From NCBI RefSeq assembly GCF_001661075.1, contig NZ_CP014870.1, forward strand, positions 186,001 to 250,000: a stretch of DNA of 64,000 bases, written 5' to 3'. A program made the translations under genes and the position numbers. Positions within the stretch are counted from its first letter, which is position 1; each line of letters opens with the position of its first letter. Shown here piece after piece: positions 44,000 through 53,397 of this stretch. The stretch is from Pseudomonas silesiensis. GTDB taxonomy: Bacteria > Pseudomonadota > Gammaproteobacteria > Pseudomonadales > Pseudomonadaceae. The notes beneath the pieces were generated by a model. That model was not told where the DNA came from. It saw only the letters and a program-made list of their open reading frames with translations, and ran no database searches.

Positions 44000-44192
44000 G
44001 GGCGAGTCCTTGTAGTTAGTCGAATGTGTAATTTAGCCGGGGAGTATAGCGCCCCGAAACGGGTGATCGGTCAGCGATGATGCAGGCATTCATAATGATT
44101 CCGGCTTGTATGGACATGTCTATCCACGACGGTGCTGAATTCAGTCCGTCAGTGATATCACCTCTCGTGTTTCTGTTTCCGGCCCGCGCCCC

Positions 44193-44198
44193 TATAAT
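44193..44198 (+). promoter_or_regulatory. probable -10 element of the hisB operon
   Basis: A perfect TATAAT lies 40 bases upstream of the hisB start; the -35 element is weak. Confidence 0.5.
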
Positions 44199-44237
44199 GG
44201 TTGCCTTTTTCGCCCAATGATTTTTGCGGAGCTGGTG

Positions 44238-44831
44238 ATGGCCGAACGTATGGCGTCTGTCGAGCGCGACACTCTGGAAACCCAGATCAAAGCCTCGATC
44301 AACCTGGATGGCACCGGAAAGGCCCGATTTGATATCGGTGTGCCTTTTCTTGAGCACATGCTGGACCAGATCGCCCGTCACGGGCTGATCGACCTGGATA
44401 TTGTCAGCAAGGGCGACCTGCATATCGACGACCACCACACCGTGGAAGATGTCGGTATCACCCTGGGTCAGGCCTTCACCAAAGCCATCGGCGACAAGAA
44501 AGGCATCCGTCGCTACGGCCATGCCTACGTGCCGCTCGATGAGGCGCTGTCGCGCGTGGTGATCGACTTCTCCGGCCGTCCTGGCCTGCAGATGCATGTT
44601 CCTTTTACCCGCGCCACCGTCGGCGGTTTCGACGTTGACCTGTTCCAGGAATTCTTCCAGGGCTTCGTCAACCACGCCAACGTCAGCCTGCACATCGACA
44701 ATCTGCGTGGGCACAACACCCACCACCAGATCGAGACCGTGTTCAAGGCTTTCGGCCGCGCACTGCGCATGGCGGTAGAGCTGGATGACCGCATGGCCGG
44801 TCAGATGCCGTCGACCAAAGGCGTTCTGTAA
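44238..44831 (+). CDS. hisB: imidazoleglycerol-phosphate dehydratase HisB
   Basis: This enzyme catalyses the sixth step of histidine synthesis. The 197-residue monofunctional form has the Mn-binding His-rich motifs [13 protein letters not shown] and [10 protein letters not shown], and a later repeat around [15 protein letters not shown] 44238 has GGAG upstream. The stop overlaps hisH (TAATG). Confidence 0.95.
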   Translation: MAERMASVERDTLETQIKASINLDGTGKARFDIGVPFLEHMLDQIARHGLIDLDIVSKGDLHIDDHHTVEDVGITLGQAFTKAIGDKKGIRRYGHAYVPLDEALSRVVIDFSGRPGLQMHVPFTRATVGGFDVDLFQEFFQGFVNHANVSLHIDNLRGHNTHHQIETVFKAFGRALRMAVELDDRMAGQMPSTKGVL

Positions 44832-45469
44832 TGCAGACGGTCGCGGTTATCGATTACGGCATGGGCAACCTGCACTCGGTGGCCAAGGCCCTCGAGCACG
44901 TCGGTGCCGGCAAGGTCCTGATCACCAGCGATGCCGATGTGATTCGCGAAGCCGACCGGGTGGTATTCCCCGGTGTCGGCGCGATTCGCGATTGCATGGC
45001 GGAAATCCGTCGCCTGGGTTTCGATTCGCTGGTACGTGAAGTCAGCCAGGACCGTCCGTTCCTCGGCATCTGTGTCGGCATGCAAGCCTTGCTCGACAGC
45101 AGTGAAGAGAACGACGGCGTTGACTGCATCGGCCTGTTCCCGGGCGCGGTGAAGTTCTTCGGCAAAGACCTGCACGAAGACGGCGAACACCTTAAAGTCC
45201 CGCACATGGGCTGGAACGAAGTGAAGCAGAAGGTGAGTCACCCGCTGTGGCACGACATTCCTGACCTGGCGCGTTTCTATTTCGTGCACAGCTACTACAT
45301 CGCTGCCGGCAATCCGCGGCAGGTGGTGGGTGGCGGTCACTACGGCGTCGATTTCGCCGCGGCGCTGGCCGACGGCTCGCGTTTCGCCGTGCAGTTCCAC
45401 CCGGAGAAGAGCCATACCCATGGCCTGCAATTGCTGCAGAACTTCGCCGCGTGGGATGGTCGCTGGTAA
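44831..45469 (+). CDS. hisH: imidazole glycerol phosphate synthase glutaminase subunit HisH
   Basis: HisH supplies ammonia from glutamine to HisF. The 212-residue class-I glutamine amidotransferase has the nucleophile Cys in LGICVGMQ and the His/Glu pair in [12 protein letters not shown]. It overlaps hisB and the following DUF2164 gene by one base each. Confidence 0.95.
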   Translation: MQTVAVIDYGMGNLHSVAKALEHVGAGKVLITSDADVIREADRVVFPGVGAIRDCMAEIRRLGFDSLVREVSQDRPFLGICVGMQALLDSSEENDGVDCIGLFPGAVKFFGKDLHEDGEHLKVPHMGWNEVKQKVSHPLWHDIPDLARFYFVHSYYIAAGNPRQVVGGGHYGVDFAAALADGSRFAVQFHPEKSHTHGLQLLQNFAAWDGRW

Positions 45470-45726
45470 TGGCCGTCAAGAAGAAGCCGCCGATCCTGAC
45501 CCTCACTCCTGAACAGGAGAACGAGGCCAACCAGAAGATCAAACGCTTCATGGAGGATCGCTTCGAGCTGGACCTGGGTTCGTTCGAAGCGGCCGAAATC
45601 CTTGAGCTGTTTACCCGTGAAATTGCGCCGCACTATTACAACAGGGCGATTTTCGATGTGCAGACGCATCTCAAAGAGAGGTTCGAAAGCATCGAAAGCG
45701 ACTTGTGGGCGCTCGAGAAAAACTGA
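45469..45726 (+). CDS. DUF2164 protein embedded in the his operon
   Basis: The 85-residue protein begins [17 protein letters not shown] and includes FMEDRFELDLGSFEAAEIL, the core of DUF2164. It has no signal peptide. Its start overlaps the hisH stop (TAATG), so it is translated with the histidine genes, though no role in that pathway is known to me. Confidence 0.85.
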   Translation: MAVKKKPPILTLTPEQENEANQKIKRFMEDRFELDLGSFEAAEILELFTREIAPHYYNRAIFDVQTHLKERFESIESDLWALEKN

Positions 45727-45768
45727 TTTTCGAGCGAAGCTGAACAATCGAATTTGAAGGTTTGCCAG

Positions 45769-46506
45769 ATGCTGATTATTCCCGCTATCGATCTTAAAGA
45801 CGGTGCCTGTGTTCGTCTGCGCCAGGGCCGCATGGAAGATTCCACAGTGTTCTCCGATGATCCGGTGAGCATGGCTGCCAAGTGGGTGGAGGGCGGTTGC
45901 CGTCGTCTGCATCTGGTCGACCTGAACGGCGCCTTCGAAGGCCAGCCGGTCAACGGCGAAGTGGTCACCGCCATCGCCAAGCGCTACCCGAACCTGCCGA
46001 TCCAGATCGGCGGCGGTATCCGTTCCCTGGAAACCATCGAACACTACGTGAAGGCTGGCGTGAGCTACGTGATCATCGGGACCAAAGCCGTGAAAGACCC
46101 GGCCTTCGTCGCTGAAGCCTGCCGCGCGTTCCCGGGTAAAGTGATCGTTGGTCTCGACGCCAAAGACGGTTTCGTCGCCACCGACGGCTGGGCTGAAATC
46201 AGCACCATTCAGGTGATCGACCTGGCCAAGCAGTTCGAAGCCGACGGCGTGTCCGCGATCGTTTATACCGACATCGCCAAAGACGGCATGATGCAGGGCT
46301 GCAACGTACCGTTCACCGCTGCGCTGGCCGCTGCCACGCGCATTCCGGTGATCGCGTCCGGCGGTATTCACAATCTGGGTGACATCAAGTCGCTGCTCGA
46401 CGCCAAGGCGCCTGGCATCATCGGCGCCATCACCGGCCGCGCCATTTACGAAGGCACCCTCGACGTCGCTGAAGCGCAAGCTTTCTGCGATTCGTACAAA
46501 GGCTGA
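45769..46506 (+). CDS. hisA: ProFAR isomerase HisA
   Basis: HisA is the (beta-alpha)8 isomerase acting before HisF. The 245-residue protein begins [12 protein letters not shown] with the catalytic Asp8 and carries the phosphate-binding IGGGIRS and second Asp in [13 protein letters not shown] 45769 is chosen over 45754 because it matches the family N-terminus. Confidence 0.95.
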   Translation: MLIIPAIDLKDGACVRLRQGRMEDSTVFSDDPVSMAAKWVEGGCRRLHLVDLNGAFEGQPVNGEVVTAIAKRYPNLPIQIGGGIRSLETIEHYVKAGVSYVIIGTKAVKDPAFVAEACRAFPGKVIVGLDAKDGFVATDGWAEISTIQVIDLAKQFEADGVSAIVYTDIAKDGMMQGCNVPFTAALAAATRIPVIASGGIHNLGDIKSLLDAKAPGIIGAITGRAIYEGTLDVAEAQAFCDSYKG

Positions 46507-46515
46507 GGACTGACC

Positions 46516-47286
46516 ATGGCGCTGGCCAAACGCATCATCCCTTGCCTGGACGTGGATAACGGCCGGGTGGTCAAGGGCGTCAAGTTCGAGAACATCCGCG
46601 ATGCCGGTGACCCGGTGGAAATCGCCCGTCGCTACGACGAGCAAGGTGCCGACGAGATTACCTTTCTCGACATCACCGCCAGCGTCGACGGTCGCGACAC
46701 CACGTTGCACACCGTCGAGCGCATGGCCAGCCAGGTGTTCATCCCGCTGACCGTGGGTGGCGGCGTGCGCACCGTGCAGGACATTCGTAACCTGCTGAAT
46801 GCCGGTGCGGACAAGGTTTCGATCAATACCGCTGCGGTATTCAATCCCGAATTCGTTGGCGAAGCCGCGCAGCATTTCGGTTCGCAGTGCATTGTCGTCG
46901 CCATCGACGCCAAGAAGGTCTCCGGCCCGGGCGAAACCCCGCGCTGGGAAATCTTCACCCACGGCGGCCGCAAACCCACCGGTCTCGACGCGGTGGAGTG
47001 GGCGAAGAAAATGGAAGGCCTGGGTGCCGGTGAGATCCTGCTGACCAGCATGGACCAGGACGGCATGAAAAACGGCTTCGACCTGGGCGTCACCCGTGCC
47101 ATCAGCGATGCCCTGGGCATTCCGGTCATCGCGTCCGGCGGCGTCGGCAACCTGCAGCACCTGGCCGACGGCATTCTCGAAGGCCACGCCAGTGCGGTGC
47201 TGGCGGCGAGTATTTTCCACTTTGGCGAATACACCGTGCAGGAAGCCAAGGCCTACATGGCTCATCGCGGAATCGTGATGCGCTAA
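46516..47286 (+). CDS. hisF: imidazole glycerol phosphate synthase cyclase subunit HisF
   Basis: The 256-residue barrel pairs with HisH. It starts [21 protein letters not shown], with catalytic Asp11 in CLDVD and the second Asp in [12 protein letters not shown]. It follows hisA after 9 bases. Confidence 0.96.
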   Translation: MALAKRIIPCLDVDNGRVVKGVKFENIRDAGDPVEIARRYDEQGADEITFLDITASVDGRDTTLHTVERMASQVFIPLTVGGGVRTVQDIRNLLNAGADKVSINTAAVFNPEFVGEAAQHFGSQCIVVAIDAKKVSGPGETPRWEIFTHGGRKPTGLDAVEWAKKMEGLGAGEILLTSMDQDGMKNGFDLGVTRAISDALGIPVIASGGVGNLQHLADGILEGHASAVLAASIFHFGEYTVQEAKAYMAHRGIVMR

Positions 47287-47366
47287 AACAAATCGATGCC
47301 AGGCCAGTGGACAGCATGGCGGGCTCAAGGCACTCTTGAGCACGCCATGGATTTCGGTAGCCAGAC

Positions 47367-48122
47367 ATGCTTAGACGCCTTCTTCTTGCCCTCGCCAGCG
47401 CTTCTGTGTTGCTCGTCAGCGGAGCTCAGGCGGTAGAAAGTCTCGACACCGACCTGGTGCTGCTGACGGAAAATTTCCCGCCCTACAACATGGCAAAGAA
47501 CGGCAAGAATTTCGCTCAGGACGAGAACATCGATGGCATCGCCGTGGACATCGTCCGCGAAATGTTCAAGCGCGCCGACATCACCTACAGCCTCACGCTA
47601 CGTTTCCCCTGGGAGCGGATCTACAAGATCGCCCTCGAAAAACCCGGTTATGGCGTGTTCGTGATGGCACGGTTGCCGGACCGCGAGAAACTCTTCAAGT
47701 GGGTCGGCCCGATCGGCCCGGATGACTGGATCATGCTGGCCAGGGGGGACAGCAAGATCACCCTCGAGACCCTGAACGACGCGCGCAAGTACAAAATCGG
47801 CGCGTACAAGGGCGATGCGATTGCCGAGACGCTGGCCAAACAAGGTTTGAAACCGGTAGTGGTGTTGCGCGATCAGGATAACGCCAAAAAGCTGGTCAAT
47901 GGCCAGATCGACCTCTGGGCCACCGGTGACCCGGCCGGGCGCTATCTGGCGCGCCAGGACGGGGTGACCGGTCTCAAGACCGTTCTGCGTTTCAATAGCG
48001 CAGAGTTGTACCTGGCACTGAACAGGAACGTTCCGGACGATGCGGTTGCCAAGTTGCAGGCCGCGCTGGATCAGATGCGCAAGGACGGTGTGGTCGAAGA
48101 AATCATGGCGCGGTATTTATAG
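47367..48122 (+). CDS. secreted solute-binding protein of the amino-acid (SBP_bac_3) type
   Basis: The 251-residue precursor has a signal peptide (MLRRLLLALASASVLLVSGA, cut near AQA). The mature protein has the two-lobed fold with LLTENFPPYN and DGIAVDIVREMFKRADI. No permease or ATPase gene is next to it, so it may serve another importer or a sensor. It sits 80 bases after hisF. Its 3' end overlaps the convergent gene at 48103 by 20 bases. Confidence 0.82.
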   Translation: MLRRLLLALASASVLLVSGAQAVESLDTDLVLLTENFPPYNMAKNGKNFAQDENIDGIAVDIVREMFKRADITYSLTLRFPWERIYKIALEKPGYGVFVMARLPDREKLFKWVGPIGPDDWIMLARGDSKITLETLNDARKYKIGAYKGDAIAETLAKQGLKPVVVLRDQDNAKKLVNGQIDLWATGDPAGRYLARQDGVTGLKTVLRFNSAELYLALNRNVPDDAVAKLQAALDQMRKDGVVEEIMARYL

Positions 48123-49419
48123 CTGCCGAAATGTCTGCCACTGGCAAAGTGGCGGTGGTTTCACTGTCTACCTCAGGCGGATATTCGGCCAGGTAGAAAC
48201 TGTCGCTATCGGTGTAGGCGATGTTGACCGCAACCTGTGTGCCGTCTTTGCGCAGAAGCTCGTAGTGGCTCTGCAGCTGATAAACCGCCAGGATCTTGTT
48301 TTTCGGAACGATGGCGACGACTTCTACGGATTTAGATGTCATCCATCGGCTGGATGATGTTTCGGTGCGAGTGAAACTCTTGCTCAATCTTGCCGAGAAT
48401 TTTATTGGCAAGACACGCCCCGACGTCGCGATTGGCCACTCGGTTCTGAACTGTATGGATGTGTTGTCGGTGAATATCCGCAGTAGGGTAGGGTTCAGAA
48501 CCCGATGCGCTGTCCATCTGAAAAACTTGCCCTTGGTTCCTGTGTTATGGCCGTACCCGACCAGCACGTATTTGTCTGTTCTTTCCAACTGGTAGAGCGG
48601 TGATCTGGTTAATTTTTCGATAGGTTCCAGGGCATCGTCTTCCACTGCGAACCAGGGAATGGTGGCAACCTGAGTGGCCTCGGATGATTCATGTGGTGGA
48701 GCACTGAATCCCGTGAGTACGGGAACTTCTGATGGGGGATTTGCCTGGAGGGGGATTTGCATCCGCAATGAATAAGCAGCGACGTGTGTCGCAGGTTTGG
48801 AAAAGCTGGCGGCACCGATGAAGGTGCCCGATGCAAAGTAGATTTCTCCCGCCGCTGCGGCCGGAGGATCGGTGCTCCAGGCGCTGAAGTTCTGTTTGGC
48901 GCCGCTGCCCCGGTCGTCCCAGATCTCGTCGCCGACGCTTGACGCGATCACCAGGTCTGCCCGGACACAACGTACTGCATTGAGCGAGGGCTTTTCATGG
49001 TTGTTGGAGCTCACCAGACCCAACGCCACATAGCCATCAGGAGGGATCGGACGCCATATCGAACCGTCCGTCCTGGATCCTGAACCCGAATCTTTCCAGA
49101 CTTGTTCATAGTCATTGGGCCGGCTGAGTGCTTTTCCCTTGGTGGCACCCTCGCTCTGCGGATCACCCTCACAGACAACCGCCATCACTCTTTTTCCGTT
49201 GATGTTGTCGTGTCCGGAGACGGCAAGGTCACCCAGCGGGAAAAAGCCAGGTAGTGCATCAGGGGCCGGGGTTGGGCGCCAAAAGGCCCCTGGTTTTGCC
49301 TTCGAGCCCTTGCTATCCCAGATCCGGTGAAACTCCGTCGTGAAGTTGATCAGCAGGTTTTCTACTTTTAATGATTCCATTTGCCTCGCGGGCAATGCGA
49401 CATCGTCATTGGTGTTCAT
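48103..49419 (-). CDS. Vps62-repeat protein with Ser/Thr-rich C-terminal region, possible pore-forming toxin
   Basis: The 438-residue protein (ATG 49419, AGGA upstream) has three copies of a Vps62-type module at about 28-66, 103-136 and 162-202, each with a IWxDxGSxA..SxW..PPxxY pattern (for example QVWKDSGSGSRTDGSIWRP). Residues about 270-415 are beta-rich, with a Ser/Thr strip at 342-364 (FSARLSKSFTRTETSSSRWM) of the alternating kind seen in aerolysin and ETX/MTX2 pore loops. No signal peptide is present. Toxin function is inference; Vps62 relatives are otherwise uncharacterised. It lies downstream of a secreted protease on the same strand in a lower-GC region. Confidence 0.6.
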   Translation of the reverse strand: MNTNDDVALPARQMESLKVENLLINFTTEFHRIWDSKGSKAKPGAFWRPTPAPDALPGFFPLGDLAVSGHDNINGKRVMAVVCEGDPQSEGATKGKALSRPNDYEQVWKDSGSGSRTDGSIWRPIPPDGYVALGLVSSNNHEKPSLNAVRCVRADLVIASSVGDEIWDDRGSGAKQNFSAWSTDPPAAAAGEIYFASGTFIGAASFSKPATHVAAYSLRMQIPLQANPPSEVPVLTGFSAPPHESSEATQVATIPWFAVEDDALEPIEKLTRSPLYQLERTDKYVLVGYGHNTGTKGKFFRWTAHRVLNPTLLRIFTDNTSIQFRTEWPIATSGRVLPIKFSARLSKSFTRTETSSSRWMTSKSVEVVAIVPKNKILAVYQLQSHYELLRKDGTQVAVNIAYTDSDSFYLAEYPPEVDSETTATLPVADISAAINTAP

Positions 49420-49622
49420 GATCAATCCTGATAGTTGAAAGGCGACTCGGGGGAGTCGCGACCTGTTGCGTGTCTCACTATTCAGGGATTGGCGAGGTAT
49501 CTGGCGGTAACTATGTATAGGTCGTGACCGGGTATTACCGATAAATGCCATCTTTGCCATGAGCGACCATGGCGCGGTATCACTGATATTCGGGTGATAA
49601 AATTTTGTTTCCGCGGAACGTG

Positions 49623-51041
49623 TTATTGATCTGTAGCGGGTGGCGCTATCAAATCGAACCGCGTTGCAGAGGGTTGCGGGTCTGACTCATTGCTGGCGTA
49701 ACTACATATTTTCAAAGGGCTATCTGGCGACAGCAACTCGAGTGCCGCTGCTTTCTTGTACCGTGTATCTCGAAAGTCGGCGCAGGGAGTACTATCGACA
49801 AGGGTTGTATAGAAAAAATGCGAACTGAAATCAGGGTAGGCACCTTCCCATTGCATCGATGTAAATTTTTCATTGTAGCCAAACGCTGGTTCAGGAGCAG
49901 GTTCTGCGAGATGTCCAGCGTGAGTGAATGCATTTTTCAGTAATGCAGTTGTAAGATTTTTCTCTATTGAACGCACACCTATTATGCACAGTACGTGCAT
50001 GCGCGTTTCGGGACCTACAGAGTCGTTGATATGACCCTTTGTAGCGCTGATGGCAGCGCTATAGTCTTCAGGTCTTTCGCAGCTTTGCGCATCCCGCACA
50101 GTCTTGTATCGATAATAGGGAGTATCGATACTGAATTTAAAATTCCATGTTGGCATTAGTTCATTGCCCGAAGGGCCAATTTCAGGCCGAAGCTTGCTCC
50201 TTAAGAACAAGCTCTCAAAGTCAACTTGCACGTTGATTTGTTGTAGGTCGCAGTTTTCAGTGCCATTGCTGAATATTCCATTTATGAAGCAGTTTGACAG
50301 GAACGCGGGTGAAAAACCGTAATGGCGTTCGGAAACGATGCTCGTGATTTTGTTTGTCCGCCGATCCACCATTGGGCTGCCTGAGCTTCCATAGTCCAGA
50401 TCCTTGCACTCGTTCACCAAACCTCCGGGAAATGCAGGTTGTACGCCTGAGATAGTCCTGGACACTTCCTGTGCGCAGGCACTCAAGCGCAGAGCCCTGT
50501 TGGTGAAGGTGCCAGGAGCTCCGACATTGAGCACATCATGAGAGAACAAGGGGGGCGTGGGTGAGAGTTCGAGAGGCATGATCTGGTCCTGTAACAATGC
50601 AGACAGAGGTTTTTCAAGCTCGAGTATCGCCAGATCCGTCCCCAACATGCTTGTCCAGATGGCCGTACGAACTTTGTAAGTTTTGTTATTGTCGGCTGTA
50701 TCTTGAAAGTAATTGAAAGCCACGCTTGCATTTAGCTCATGATTCAACTTTGAAGTGCCATGTTCAGCTAATACACAGTGGCCGGCAGTGATGACATACG
50801 CGGGTGCAGTAGTCGTCCATCCGACACCTCGGGTATCGATTAGCACTGCGGTACAAGTACCATTGGGTGTACTGAGAAGCCCAACGCCGGTCCAGCGTGA
50901 AGACTGGTTGTCATTGTTGGTTAACGGTCGGGAGGGAGAACCGTTTTTTAAATTCTCTCCGAGATCTTTTTGTGCGGCTTCAGCAAACACAAAGAGGTGA
51001 CTGGTAAAGTAAAGAATAAAACTGAACTGTTTGAATTTCAT
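49623..51041 (-). CDS. secreted trypsin-like serine protease
   Basis: The 472-residue precursor has a signal peptide (MKFKQFSFILYFTSHLFVFA, cut near EAA). The catalytic triad is visible as His88 (TAGHC), Asp136 (GTDLAIL) and Ser220 (GSSGSP). Domain-typical chymotrypsin fold ends near residue 250; the remaining 220 residues are unassigned and contain several Cys that may form disulfides. ATG 51041 has AAGGA upstream. The gene is AT-richer than the core genes and precedes the Vps62-repeat gene by 203 bases. Confidence 0.8.
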   Translation of the reverse strand: MKFKQFSFILYFTSHLFVFAEAAQKDLGENLKNGSPSRPLTNNDNQSSRWTGVGLLSTPNGTCTAVLIDTRGVGWTTTAPAYVITAGHCVLAEHGTSKLNHELNASVAFNYFQDTADNNKTYKVRTAIWTSMLGTDLAILELEKPLSALLQDQIMPLELSPTPPLFSHDVLNVGAPGTFTNRALRLSACAQEVSRTISGVQPAFPGGLVNECKDLDYGSSGSPMVDRRTNKITSIVSERHYGFSPAFLSNCFINGIFSNGTENCDLQQINVQVDFESLFLRSKLRPEIGPSGNELMPTWNFKFSIDTPYYRYKTVRDAQSCERPEDYSAAISATKGHINDSVGPETRMHVLCIIGVRSIEKNLTTALLKNAFTHAGHLAEPAPEPAFGYNEKFTSMQWEGAYPDFSSHFFYTTLVDSTPCADFRDTRYKKAAALELLSPDSPLKICSYASNESDPQPSATRFDLIAPPATDQ

Positions 51042-51250
51042 GACCAATCCTTGGTTATTGATATGTGTGGTTTTGGGTAAGCAGACTGAATGACTACTGC
51101 GTTATTTAAGGTTTCGACGCAGTGTGACCATTATTCGAAGGGCTAGGTGGTACATATTTATAGCGACGGCCACAGCGGAATGACCGGCGCAAAGCCCTTG
51201 CGCAATGTGTCCGTCAGCTTGGAGGAGGCGGTGTTAAACAATCAGAGGGG

Positions 51251-52042
51251 TCAATTACCGTGCAGGGTCCGGTAAATGCCGTCCTTGCCGTGCGCAGCCG
51301 TTGCCTGGTTGCCACGCACGCTGATCATCATCTTGATATCGATCCACTCAATGCCTTGGGCCTTTAGTTTTGGCAGTTCGCGTTCGAGTACTGCCAGTGT
51401 TTGCGGATACGGATGCCCTATCATTACCGCCGAACCCTGCTTGCGCGCCAGGCTGATGGCGGTCTGCAGTTGCGTGAAGATCGCCGCTTCCGTCGGCTCG
51501 TCATCCAGAAACACATCCCGCGAAACGCTCGCCAATGCAATCTTCTGCGCTTGGGCCGCCGCGACGGTCTGGGCGCTGGTGCGGCTGTCGACGAAAAATT
51601 TGTGCCGCCGCTGCAGGTCAGCCATCAACCAGGCCATGGCAGCCGGTTGAGCGGTCATGCGGCTACCCATGTGGTTGTTGATGCCAGCGGTGTAGGGGAC
51701 GACCTTGAACGCCGCGTTCAGGCGCTTTTCGAGCTCTTCGATCGGCAGCTCGGGATGCCACGCGAACGGTCCGGTGGCCGGCGCCATGGGCATGTGCAGA
51801 ATGACGATCTTGCCGGCGCGATGGGCCTCGCGAGCGAACTCGGTGGCATGGGGGGTATCGGGCATGATCGCTGCAGTCACCGGCCCGGGCAGGGCCAGCA
51901 CGCGGCGATCCTGGGGCAGGTTCTGCCCCAGGTCATCGATGATCAGGCTTAAATAGGCCTTTTGAGGCGGCGTCGCGACAGGCGTTGCGTGAGCAACACC
52001 CGTCAGACAGCACATCAGTGCGAGGATGAACCGCAAGCGCAC
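51251..52042 (-). CDS. yibQ: divergent polysaccharide deacetylase YibQ
   Basis: The 263-residue protein has a signal peptide (about 1-19) and the YibQ fold related to NodB deacetylases: LSLIIDDLGQN, HMPMAP and NNHMGSRMT hold the Asp and His positions. It starts with GTG one base after the ctpA stop. Catalytic activity of the family has not been settled. It is the last gene of the gpmI-envC-ctpA-yibQ series. Confidence 0.85.
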   Translation of the reverse strand: MRLRFILALMCCLTGVAHATPVATPPQKAYLSLIIDDLGQNLPQDRRVLALPGPVTAAIMPDTPHATEFAREAHRAGKIVILHMPMAPATGPFAWHPELPIEELEKRLNAAFKVVPYTAGINNHMGSRMTAQPAAMAWLMADLQRRHKFFVDSRTSAQTVAAAQAQKIALASVSRDVFLDDEPTEAAIFTQLQTAISLARKQGSAVMIGHPYPQTLAVLERELPKLKAQGIEWIDIKMMISVRGNQATAAHGKDGIYRTLHGN

Positions 52043-52043
52043 C

Positions 52044-53363
52044 TCAGCGGCCAGAGGTGATGCTCAGCCCTTTGAGCAGGCTCAAGGCCTGGGCCAGCTG
52101 ATAATCGTCATCCTGCGGCATTACCTTGGCTTTGCCGCCCGAGCCGGTAGGCTTGTCGGCGCCGCCGTTGCCATTGCCCAGGTGGCCTTGCAGATCGGCT
52201 TCCTTGAAGTACTCGCCGTCCTGTTCGTTGGTGATCTTGGCCCTGCGCACTTCGATGTCCGGGACGATGCCCTGCGCCTGGATCGAGCGGCCGTTCGGCG
52301 TGTAGTACAGCGCCGTGGTGATTTTCAGTGCGCGCTCGTTATTGAGCGGCAGCACGGTCTGGACCGAGCCCTTGCCGAAACTGGTGGTGCCCATGACCAC
52401 CGCACGTTTCTGATCCTGCAAGGCGCCGGCGACGATCTCCGAAGCCGAGGCACTGCCGCCGTTGATCAGCGTGACCATCGGCACGGCTTCGCTTTCGTCC
52501 TTGCCGGTGGCGGAGAAGCGCAGTTCGGAGTTGGCGATGCGGCCTTTGGTATAAACGATCAAGCCCTTGGTGATGAAGTGGTCGACCACTTCCACCGCTG
52601 CTTGCAGCACGCCACCCGGGTTGTTGCGCAGATCGAGGATGATGCCGTTGAGCTTCTTGCCGTTATCCTTGCGCAGCTTGGCCAGGGCCTTGGAAACCTC
52701 TTCGCCGGTCTTGACCTGGAACTGGGTGATGCGGATGTAGCCGTAGCCGGACTCCAGCAGCTGGCTCTTCACGCTCTTCACTTGAATGATGGCGCGGGCC
52801 AGGGTCACGTCGAACGGCGTGCCGCCGTCGCGCACCAGGGTCAGGGTGATTTTCTGGCCGATCTTGCCGCGCATCTTGTCCACGGCTTCGGTCATGCTCT
52901 GGCCACGGGTCGGCTGGCCGTTTATCTTGACGATGAAATCGCCGGCCTGGATGCCAGCCTTGGACGCCGGGGTGTCATCGATCGGCGACACCACCTTGAT
53001 GAAACCGTCTTCGGCGCCGACTTCGATGCCCAGGCCGCCGAATTCGCCGCTGGTGCTTTCCTGCAATTCAGCGAAGTCTTCCGGGCCCAGGTAGGCGGAG
53101 TGCGGGTCGAGGTTGCTGAGCATGCCCTTGATGGCGTTTTCCAGCAGGGTTTTGTCATCCACAGGTTCGACATAGGCGGCCTTGATCCGGTCCATGACCT
53201 CGGCAAAGGTGCGCAACTCTTCCAGCGGCAATGGCGCCTTGGTGGTCGCAGCAGTGCCCGCAGGTGCGACCGCCGGAGCAGGTTGAGCGGCGAACGCCAG
53301 AGGCGCGCCGATCACCAGGGCGATCGTCAGGGCCAGCGAGGTAAGGCGGGACAAATACAGCAT
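52044..53363 (-). CDS. ctpA: carboxy-terminal processing protease, S41 family
   Basis: The 439-residue precursor has a signal peptide (about 1-25) and a PDZ domain (about 85-170, with FGGLGIEVGAEDGFIKVVSP). The catalytic Ser is in NGGSASASEI and the Lys in TTSFGKGSVQ. CtpA trims periplasmic peptidoglycan hydrolases with its partner LbcA in P. aeruginosa. The C-terminus is Gly-rich. It follows envC. Confidence 0.9.
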   Translation of the reverse strand: MLYLSRLTSLALTIALVIGAPLAFAAQPAPAVAPAGTAATTKAPLPLEELRTFAEVMDRIKAAYVEPVDDKTLLENAIKGMLSNLDPHSAYLGPEDFAELQESTSGEFGGLGIEVGAEDGFIKVVSPIDDTPASKAGIQAGDFIVKINGQPTRGQSMTEAVDKMRGKIGQKITLTLVRDGGTPFDVTLARAIIQVKSVKSQLLESGYGYIRITQFQVKTGEEVSKALAKLRKDNGKKLNGIILDLRNNPGGVLQAAVEVVDHFITKGLIVYTKGRIANSELRFSATGKDESEAVPMVTLINGGSASASEIVAGALQDQKRAVVMGTTSFGKGSVQTVLPLNNERALKITTALYYTPNGRSIQAQGIVPDIEVRRAKITNEQDGEYFKEADLQGHLGNGNGGADKPTGSGGKAKVMPQDDDYQLAQALSLLKGLSITSGR

Positions 53364-53397
53364 GTCGAACGAACTCCTAATGTAGGTGATTCAGCGC

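Noticed and set aside
45340..47343. 667-residue ORF antisense to hisH-hisA-hisF
   Set aside because: Covers several well-identified genes on the other strand; coding composition is that of a shadow frame.
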